5,521 nucleotides of DNA, taken from assembly GCA_002450925.1 (NCBI GenBank), contig DKAU01000065.1:12524-18044 (forward strand). The letters run 5' to 3'. The position numbers and the translations under genes are program-made. The notes beneath the pieces are model-generated. The model did no database searches, was not told the origin of the DNA, and saw nothing but the letters and a program-made list of their open reading frames with translations. Shown one piece after another: positions 1 to 4,368 of the stretch. The DNA comes from Thiobacillus sp. UBA6918 (GTDB taxonomy: Bacteria > Pseudomonadota > Gammaproteobacteria > Burkholderiales > Thiobacillaceae). Within the stretch, counting starts at the first letter, position 1; each line of letters starts with the position of its first letter.

Positions 1-119
1 TAGCGCTGCTCAAAAATTTTCAGCGAAAGCCTTCCTCCCGGGAAGAGCGCAGTTGAAACCGGAAACAGCGGTAAAACCCGGTTTTCCGGGGTAAACAATT
101 TACTGATTTTTTTAAACAT
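1..119 (-). CDS. LON substrate-binding domain protein, N-terminal part (cut by window edge)
   Basis: Reading the minus strand from the ATG at 119 gives 39 codons open to the window edge, plus two bases (TA) that fit a Tyr codon. Residues 16-39 contain LPLFPVSTALFPGG (16-29) followed by LSLKIFEQR (31-39). This is the hallmark opening of the LON substrate-binding domain (consensus LPLFPL..VLFPGG.LPLRIFE.RY), so I read it as the first strands of that domain. In Proteobacteria the domain also occurs alone, as proteins of roughly 190-220 residues without the Lon ATPase and protease; their function is not well defined, and full-length Lon cannot be excluded from this fragment. The start is well fixed: an in-frame TAA (the ubiX stop) lies two codons upstream, and AAGG at 124-127 sits four bases before the ATG. 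The gap to ubiX is six bases, so it is probably the next gene of the same operon. Confidence 0.85.
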   Translation of the reverse strand, partial: MFKKISKLFTPENRVLPLFPVSTALFPGGRLSLKIFEQR

Positions 120-125
120 GAAACC

Positions 126-737
126 TTATCTTGTCTCGCCCCAACGAGGGATTAGTTCAGTGTAGATGCCCAACTGGTCAAGAATTCGAGCGACGATAAA
201 ATCCACCAGGTCTTCAATACGCTGCGGGTGATGATAAAAGCCCGGATTGGCGGGCAGAATAGTGACGCCAAGCTTTGCCAATTTGAGCATGTTTTCAAGG
301 TGCAGTGCTGAAAAAGGCGTTTCGCGCGGCACCAGGATGAGCTTGCGATTTTCCTTGATCATCACATCTGCCGCACGCTCTATGAGATTGTCGGAAAGTC
401 CGTGAGCAATGGCAGCCAATGTTCCCATTGAACAGGGACAAACAATCATTGCCTCGCTGGCACCGGTACCCGAGGCAATAGGCGCAAACCAGTCCTCGCG
501 ACCGTACACACTCAATTTGTCATCAACAACCGAGAAACGTTCACGCAACCAGGCTTCTAGATCTGCAGGGCGTGCGGGCAGCGTGAAACCCATTTCCTGA
601 GTTGCCACAACATGTGCAGCCTGTGATGTCAGGACTTGCACATGCCTTCCATCTGCCAGCAGGCATTCCAGCAAGCGCAGCCCGTACGTCAAACCGGATG
701 CTCCGGTCAATGCAAGAGTAATCGTTTTATCAGGCAT
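126..737 (-). CDS. ubiX: UbiX flavin prenyltransferase
   Basis: This 203-residue cytoplasmic flavoprotein matches the UbiX/Pad1 family over its full length. The family joins a dimethylallyl group to reduced FMN, making the prenyl-FMN cofactor of UbiD-type decarboxylases; in Proteobacteria this serves ubiquinone synthesis. Visible motifs are the FMN loop TGASGLTYG (11-19, with Ser15), DWFAPIASGTGA (82-93), CPCSMGTLAAIAHGLSDNL (100-118), R121, K128, the VPRETP segment (136-141, with Glu139) and PANPGFYHHP (162-171, with Tyr168). These correspond to family residues that bind FMN phosphate and the prenyl phosphate, so the enzyme looks intact. The ATG lies inside the end of the upstream membrane-protein gene (8-base overlap) with no convincing Shine-Dalgarno, which points to translational coupling. 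No ubiD is visible in the window, so its partner decarboxylase must be encoded elsewhere. Confidence 0.96.
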   Translation of the reverse strand: MPDKTITLALTGASGLTYGLRLLECLLADGRHVQVLTSQAAHVVATQEMGFTLPARPADLEAWLRERFSVVDDKLSVYGREDWFAPIASGTGASEAMIVCPCSMGTLAAIAHGLSDNLIERAADVMIKENRKLILVPRETPFSALHLENMLKLAKLGVTILPANPGFYHHPQRIEDLVDFIVARILDQLGIYTELIPRWGETR

Positions 738-1266
738 TGGCCGATTGTGCGCCCGTCACATCGTCTTTCGCAACAAGCCTGGCGACAATCAAACCGTTCA
801 CTGTTCCAAAGATAAGCGCAGCAAGGGCAAATACGGGCATCAATAATGTGATGTCCACCTCTGGGAAAAGCCATATCTTGGCCAGAGATAATTGGCCGAT
901 GATATGGGCGAATGCCATCAATACCGAAACGGACACCGCACCAAATAGCCGTACCGGCAAGAAGCGGCTGCATGAAAGAATGCAGAGGCTGCCCAAAGCT
1001 CCGGCAGTCGCCAACCAGAAGCCTGGCGACAAGAAAGTTCCCAATAAGAGACTTCCAGCCAAAAGGCGCAGAAGCATGACCCAGGCAGCGGCCCCGAACC
1101 CGTTCTGCATCATCACCAGCAGAATCACGATGTTCGCCAAACCTGGTTTTACTCCTGGCAGGGGGCTTGGTATAGCGGCTTCTGCCAACGTCAGGCCAAT
1201 CGCTACTGCAGCCATGCCGGCAATATGACGATCTTCAGGCGTGACGGCCAAACGAATTTCACTCAT
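730..1266 (-). CDS. Gx transporter / Hpre_diP_synt_I family integral membrane protein
   Basis: A very hydrophobic protein of 178 residues with about five or six predicted membrane segments (roughly 16-34, 43-58, 60-80, 84-101, 106-125 and 138-162). Family marks are EAAIPSPLPGVKPGLANI (29-46) and RLLAGSLLLGTFLSPGFW (67-84). Databases call such proteins Gx transporter family or heptaprenyl diphosphate synthase component I; the latter name comes from homology and is probably misleading, since this is a membrane protein with no prenyl-synthase DDxxD motif. The substrate is unknown; the fold suggests small-molecule or cofactor uptake. I chose the ATG at 1266, four bases after the NusG_II gene stops. 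A longer frame to 1359 exists, but its extra 31 residues overlap the upstream gene and look like out-of-frame coding. The gene overlaps ubiX by 8 bases. Confidence 0.85.
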   Translation of the reverse strand: MSEIRLAVTPEDRHIAGMAAVAIGLTLAEAAIPSPLPGVKPGLANIVILLVMMQNGFGAAAWVMLLRLLAGSLLLGTFLSPGFWLATAGALGSLCILSCSRFLPVRLFGAVSVSVLMAFAHIIGQLSLAKIWLFPEVDITLLMPVFALAALIFGTVNGLIVARLVAKDDVTGAQSANA

Positions 1267-1270
1267 CTCA

Positions 1271-1648
1271 TTAATACGTGATTGAATCGAACGGTCTGGT
1301 TGTGCCATCGATTTCCAGGCTGACCTGATTGGCCAAACACAGCGCAGCTTCGCCTGCATGACTTACCCATCCCTGTTTGACGCAGACTTGCAGGGGGCCA
1401 GGGTCACTTGCCACGCGTGCCCTTCCATGGCGCACTTCGATCCTGCTAAAACCAAGCCTCCCCAGAACCTCATAATCACCATCACGTTTGAGTGTTGCTC
1501 GCACCTTTACTACACCATGCGCACGCACAATGACGGCATCCCCCATTGGTTTAAGCCATGCATTGAAGAAAAGTGCTGCAGTAAAAAGGCCCGCGATGGC
1601 GAGCACGAATATGTCCCCTGATTTTGAATAGGACTTAAGCAAGTTCAC
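1271..1648 (-). CDS. NusG domain II (NusG_II) membrane-anchored small protein
   Basis: A 125-residue protein with a short basic N-terminus (K5, K9), one membrane segment (about 12-31) and then a soluble domain. By the positive-inside rule the domain should face the periplasm. Residues 73-115 carry the NusG_II pattern: RHGRARVASDPGP, then QVCVKQGWVSHAGEAALC, then NQVSLEIDG. Despite the name, this is not the NusG transcription factor; there is no NGN or KOW region. Its only two cysteines are C89 and C104. Its molecular role is not known. The GTG at 1648 is preferred because it keeps the N-terminal KSGD segment common in this family, and it overlaps the end of rapZ by 14 bases. It has no clear Shine-Dalgarno. 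A GTG at 1606 has GGGGA seven bases upstream and is an alternative giving 111 residues, but it would begin directly in the membrane segment. The longer frame to 1729 lies deep inside rapZ. Confidence 0.8.
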   Translation of the reverse strand: MNLLKSYSKSGDIFVLAIAGLFTAALFFNAWLKPMGDAVIVRAHGVVKVRATLKRDGDYEVLGRLGFSRIEVRHGRARVASDPGPLQVCVKQGWVSHAGEAALCLANQVSLEIDGTTRPFDSITY

Positions 1649-2474
1649 GGTGTCGAACCAGTACCTGCTCGCTGTCACGAAAATTCTTGGCAAGCGCTTC
1701 GACAAAATAGACGGAACGATGCTGACCACCAGTACAACCGACTGACACGGTCAAATAGGCACGATTGTCACGAATGAAGCATGGCAGCCAATCCCCAATA
1801 AACCGGCGCATGTCAGCCAGCATTTTCATGGCATCTGGGCTGGCCTCAATATACGCACGAACAGCCTCATCCTTGCCCGAGAGCGGCCTAAGTTCCGGAA
1901 CGTAATGAGGGTTGGGAAGACAGCGAACGTCAAAAACCATGTCGGCATCCAACGGAATGCCGTGCTTGTAGCCAAAAGACTGAAAGAGCAAGGTAATACG
2001 CGAGCGATCCTGCTCAATCAAATCCCTGATCCACAAACACAGGGCACTTGGTGCCAAATCGCTTGTATCGATACGATGTGCATACGGGATGACATCAACA
2101 AGCTTGTCACGCTCTAGGTCAATTGCCTCCGCAAGGGAAACGACGTCGGAGGACAGTGGGTGCTTGCGTCTCGTTTCGGAGAATCGTTTAACCAGGGTCG
2201 GAGTTTTCGCTTCCAGGAAAATCACGCGAACATCGAACCCGCCCGTCTTTAGTTTTTCCACCAAAGCCGGAAAACCCGAGAAATCTTCACCACCCCGGGC
2301 ATCCACCGCTATGCCGATTCTTTTCTGGCCTGCCCTGGCCAGATGCTGAACAACCTCCTCCACCAGCGAGAGCGGAAGGTTGTCTATGCAGTAGTAACCC
2401 GAATCTTCCAGGACAGCGCTGGCAATGCTTTTACCTGAACCCGACAGGCCAGACACCAGTACCAGCTGTATCAT
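1635..2474 (-). CDS. rapZ: RapZ family nucleotide-binding regulatory protein
   Basis: 279 residues, close to the E. coli length of 284. The N-terminal P-loop domain has Walker A GLSGSGKS (9-16), YYCIDNLP (27-34), VDAR (57-60) and RRKHPL (102-107). The C-terminal domain has FQSFGYKHGIP (164-174), FDVRCLPNPHY (181-191) and GCTGGQHRS (246-254), all family signatures. In enteric bacteria RapZ senses glucosamine-6-phosphate and delivers the sRNA GlmZ to RNase E, setting GlmS levels; elsewhere (YvcJ type) it is a nucleotide-binding protein of less clear role. Here the protein ends VRHRELA: it lacks the basic KRK at the very C-terminus that enteric RapZ uses to bind GlmZ/GlmY, so the sRNA-adaptor function should not be assumed. 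The start overlaps the hprK stop in an ATGA, and GAGGAA at 2477-2482 lies very close to the ATG. Confidence 0.96.
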   Translation of the reverse strand: MIQLVLVSGLSGSGKSIASAVLEDSGYYCIDNLPLSLVEEVVQHLARAGQKRIGIAVDARGGEDFSGFPALVEKLKTGGFDVRVIFLEAKTPTLVKRFSETRRKHPLSSDVVSLAEAIDLERDKLVDVIPYAHRIDTSDLAPSALCLWIRDLIEQDRSRITLLFQSFGYKHGIPLDADMVFDVRCLPNPHYVPELRPLSGKDEAVRAYIEASPDAMKMLADMRRFIGDWLPCFIRDNRAYLTVSVGCTGGQHRSVYFVEALAKNFRDSEQVLVRHRELA

Positions 2475-3418
2475 GATTCCTCGTTCATGAATGCTTGCTG
2501 ACGCTCGATCAGCTCTGCAGCAGGATCAATACCACGACTTTTAAGGATATGGTTGCGCACCGCAACCTCAAGAAGCACGGCCAGGTTCCGCCCTGCCGCA
2601 ACCGGTATTCTCACGGTGGAGACTTCCACATCGAGAATGCTGGTTCTGGAAGCATCCATGTCCAGACGGTTTAATTCTTCAGACTTGTCGCTTGGCTTGA
2701 CGAGTTGAACAATGATCTTGAGATTCTTTTTCTGCTTGACTGCCGTTTCCCCAAACAGAGAACGCATGTTGAGTATCCCCAGCCCGCGCACCTCGAGAAA
2801 GTCTCTCAACATTACAGGGCAAGTTCCCTCCAGCGTATCTGGCGCAACATGTCGCAATTCGACCGCATCGTCCGCAATCAGACGATGCCCTCGAGTAACC
2901 AGTTCGAGGGCCAACTCGCTCTTGCCAACGGCAGCCTCGCCCTGGATCAAAACACCAACACCGTTTACCTCCATGAAGACACCATGCACGATCGTTGTTT
3001 CCGCCAGGTTCTGCATCAGGTAATGGGACAAATGCGCAACGACCGATGGACTTGAATGGGAAGAAACAAATAGAGGCGTGCCTGTTTTTGCAGCGGTTTC
3101 GGTGAGCACGCCAGGCGGCTCTTCGTTATCAGCCACCACAACTGCAGCCAACTCGGTAGAGAACAAATGATGCAGCGCCTCTTCCAGAGCATCCGGGCTA
3201 AGTTTTCGCAGATAATCCATTTCCGGGCTACCCAGCACCTGCACCCTGTTCGGGTGAACCAGATTCAAGTGGCCTATTGGAGCCAGGTTGGTTTTGTGGA
3301 GCGATTCAGAAGTAAGCGATCGTCTGCCGCCATCCTGGCCGGCAAGCCAGTTCAAATCCAGTGCATCGACATTGTCACGAAACAGCTTGTCAACCGTAAC
3401 AATACTCAGGGCATCCAT
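2471..3418 (-). CDS. hprK: HPr kinase/phosphorylase (HprK)
   Basis: A 315-residue protein of the usual family length. The N-terminal domain (about 1-130) is the less conserved HprK_N part. The catalytic domain has H145 in IVHGVFMEVNG, the P-loop GEAAVGKS (160-167), ADD (182-184), the HprK signature LEVRGLGILNMRSLFG (208-223) and PVAAGRNLAVLLEVA (272-286). All core residues are present, so the enzyme looks active. The family phosphorylates HPr on a serine using ATP or pyrophosphate and reverses this with phosphate; in Gram-positives this drives carbon catabolite control, while in Proteobacteria it is tied to the nitrogen-type PTS. HPr and EI genes are not in the window. The start overlaps the ptsN end by 13 bases with no strong Shine-Dalgarno, implying coupled translation; the stop overlaps the rapZ start by four bases. 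Confidence 0.97.
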   Translation of the reverse strand: MDALSIVTVDKLFRDNVDALDLNWLAGQDGGRRSLTSESLHKTNLAPIGHLNLVHPNRVQVLGSPEMDYLRKLSPDALEEALHHLFSTELAAVVVADNEEPPGVLTETAAKTGTPLFVSSHSSPSVVAHLSHYLMQNLAETTIVHGVFMEVNGVGVLIQGEAAVGKSELALELVTRGHRLIADDAVELRHVAPDTLEGTCPVMLRDFLEVRGLGILNMRSLFGETAVKQKKNLKIIVQLVKPSDKSEELNRLDMDASRTSILDVEVSTVRIPVAAGRNLAVLLEVAVRNHILKSRGIDPAAELIERQQAFMNEES

Positions 3419-3858
3419 GTTGTCAGGAGTTCGAACAAGTTTTTGGGCTCAGCGCTAAGCAGGCTTTCACGTACCGCTTCATCGCCCAGCATCTGGGCAA
3501 GCTCCCCCAATATCTGCAAATGCTCTTCATTTGCATGATGTGGAACAAGCAGAACAAAACAAAGATTGATTGGAAGGCCATCCGGCGAATCAAATTCGAG
3601 GGGCGGTTTGATCCGGTAAAAAGCACCAGCCGCAGAATCCAGGCCTTTGATTCGCCCGTGCGGGATAGCGACGCCGTAACCAAGCGCGGTAGATCCCAGG
3701 CGCTCGCGATCGAAAAGGCTGTCAAATACATCCTGCCTTTTTAGGCCTTTCAAATTCTCAAACAACCCGGCAGCATGTTCAAACAGCTTCTTCTTGCTGG
3801 AGAAGCCCTGGTCAGAAATGATGCTGTCAGTGCTAAGTAACGGCGCTATGAGGTTCAT
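3406..3858 (-). CDS. ptsN: PTS IIA-like nitrogen regulatory protein PtsN (EIIA-Ntr)
   Basis: 150 residues forming a single EIIA domain of the mannitol/fructose/Ntr type. The phosphorylation site is H67 in RLGSTALGYGVAIPHGRI (53-70), the signature of this family; H113 in NEEHLQIL is the second conserved histidine. No membrane segment and no EIIB or EIIC domain is fused, so this is the regulatory rather than the sugar-transport form. It accepts phosphate from the EI-Ntr/NPr (or HPr) chain and in studied Proteobacteria modulates potassium transport, stress and nitrogen responses according to its phosphorylation state. It lies 42 bases after hpf, separated by a strong RNA hairpin, and overlaps hprK by 13 bases. 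There is no obvious Shine-Dalgarno before the ATG. Confidence 0.96.
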   Translation of the reverse strand: MNLIAPLLSTDSIISDQGFSSKKKLFEHAAGLFENLKGLKRQDVFDSLFDRERLGSTALGYGVAIPHGRIKGLDSAAGAFYRIKPPLEFDSPDGLPINLCFVLLVPHHANEEHLQILGELAQMLGDEAVRESLLSAEPKNLFELLTTWMP

Positions 3859-3863
3859 ATTAG

Positions 3864-3894
3864 TGCCCGCGCAGGAAGAATTCCCGCACGGGCA
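3864..3894 (-). other. 14-bp RNA hairpin in the hpf-ptsN gap, next to the ptsN start
   Basis: Arms 3864-3877 and 3881-3894 pair over 14 positions around a three-base loop. On the transcribed (minus) strand all positions pair, two as G-U; on the plus strand those two are mismatches, so the fold favours the hpf-ptsN mRNA. No T-run follows, so it is not an intrinsic terminator. It begins 6 bases after the hpf stop and ends 5 bases before the ptsN ATG, covering where a ribosome-binding site would be. It may protect the hpf message 3' end and limit ptsN translation; this role is inferred. Confidence 0.6.
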
Positions 3895-3900
3895 GATAGA

Positions 3901-4230
3901 TTATATTCCAGAGAGCTGCCGCTTGGCTGAACCGCCATCTGGATGGTGATCACTGCTTTTCTCTTTGTGCTTGACGATTTGACGGTCCAGCTTGTCGGCC
4001 ATCATGTCAATCGCTGCATACATGTTGCCATCTTCCGCATGTGCATGAAAATCTCGACCGCTTACATGCAGATTAACCTCTACTTTGTGTATCAGCTTTT
4101 CAACCTGCATGATTATCGAAGCATCGATCACATGGTCAAAATGTCGCTTTATTCGATCTAGTTTTTCGGCAACATAATCTCGTATGGCCGGAGTGATTTC
4201 TAGATGATGGCCGGAAATATTAAGGTTCAT
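3901..4230 (-). CDS. hpf: Short ribosome hibernation promoting factor (HPF)
   Basis: 109 residues matching the HPF/YfiA (S30AE) family, opening MNLNISGHHLEITPAIRDYV and with the strongly conserved AEDGNMYAAIDMMADKL (65-81) then DRQIVKHKEK (82-91). The fold is the expected beta-alpha-beta-beta-beta-alpha. It lacks the long C-terminal dimerisation domain, so it is the short form that binds the 30S decoding region and, in gammaproteobacteria, works with RMF to build 100S dimers; whether RMF exists here is unknown. The last 18 residues after KHKEK are a polar tail slightly longer than in E. coli (95 residues). It has an excellent Shine-Dalgarno (AGGAG, five bases before the ATG), unlike the weakly initiated genes behind it, in line with high hpf expression. 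It is the first gene after the rpoN terminator. Confidence 0.95.
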   Translation of the reverse strand: MNLNISGHHLEITPAIRDYVAEKLDRIKRHFDHVIDASIIMQVEKLIHKVEVNLHVSGRDFHAHAEDGNMYAAIDMMADKLDRQIVKHKEKSSDHHPDGGSAKRQLSGI

Positions 4231-4235
4231 GGCAA

Positions 4236-4240
4236 CTCCT
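4236..4240 (-). promoter_or_regulatory. Strong ribosome-binding site of hpf
   Basis: AGGAG on the minus strand, five bases before the hpf ATG at 4230. It is the best Shine-Dalgarno in the window and settles the hpf start. Confidence 0.85.
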
Positions 4241-4251
4241 GAGTATCAGAC

Positions 4252-4280
4252 AAAAAACCCCGGCCTCCGCAGGGTCGGGG
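4252..4280 (-). terminator. Intrinsic terminator after rpoN, within the probable hpf leader
   Basis: On the minus strand CCCCG (4280-4276) pairs with CGGGG (4262-4258); one C-A mismatch separates this from a further GG/CC pair, leaving a short loop. Six T residues follow at 4257-4252. This is a standard rho-independent terminator and should end rpoN transcripts. It lies about 90 bases past the rpoN stop and only 11 bases before the hpf ribosome-binding site, so any hpf promoter in the gap would have to read through it. Confidence 0.85.
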
Positions 4281-4319
4281 GAATTTCTAAGTGGATGGAT
4301 AAAAGGGACACACAACTCT

Positions 4320-4348
4320 AAATTAGGGGTATTCGGACTTTTTTTCAA
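4320..4348 (-). promoter_or_regulatory. Candidate sigma-70-type promoter for hpf operon
   Basis: On the minus strand TTGAAA (4348-4343, five of six matches to the -35 consensus) is followed after exactly 17 bases by TAATTT (4325-4320, three of six matches to the -10). It lies in the non-coding gap between rpoN and hpf and points toward hpf. The -10 is poor, and the fit is suggestive only. Confidence 0.35.
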
Positions 4349-4359
4349 GAGGCACGCCA
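4344..4359 (-). promoter_or_regulatory. Candidate sigma-54-type promoter element upstream of hpf
   Basis: The minus strand reads TGGCGTG, four bases, then TTGAA, against the sigma-54 consensus TGGCACG-N4-TTGCW. The GG and spacing are right, but the invariant-type GC at -12 is GA here, which usually weakens such promoters. It overlaps the -35 of the sigma-70 candidate. The position between rpoN and the hpf/ptsN operon is what makes it plausible. Confidence 0.25.
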
Positions 4360-4368
4360 ATACTGCAC

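Noticed and set aside
3..50. Nested inverted repeats near the left edge (for example 31-35 with 41-45, and 4-8 with 21-25)
   Set aside because: Short stems within LON-domain coding sequence, explained by codon content.
59..91. GC-rich hairpin followed by four T on the minus strand, first read as a terminator after ubiX
   Set aside because: It lies within the coding frame of the LON-domain gene starting at 119, has a stem of only five pairs and a short T-run.
737..1228. Plus-strand open frame opposite the Gx-type gene
   Set aside because: Composition and coordinates are those of an antisense shadow of a conserved gene; no domain or ribosome-binding site seen.
1267..1359. N-terminal extension of the Gx-type membrane protein to 1359
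   Set aside because: It overlaps the conserved end of the NusG_II gene, is not hydrophobic like the family, and an ATG four bases past the NusG_II stop fits better.
1649..1729. N-terminal extension of the NusG_II gene to an ATG at 1729
   Set aside because: These 27 codons lie wholly inside rapZ and resemble no known N-terminus; the membrane segment and KSGD region fit a start at 1648.
2705..3538. Several plus-strand open frames opposite hprK and ptsN
   Set aside because: They mirror conserved minus-strand genes and show no recognisable motif.
4287..4313. Eight-codon GTG-started frame in the hpf leader as a possible attenuator peptide
   Set aside because: No Shine-Dalgarno, no repeated regulatory codons, and so short that chance explains it.
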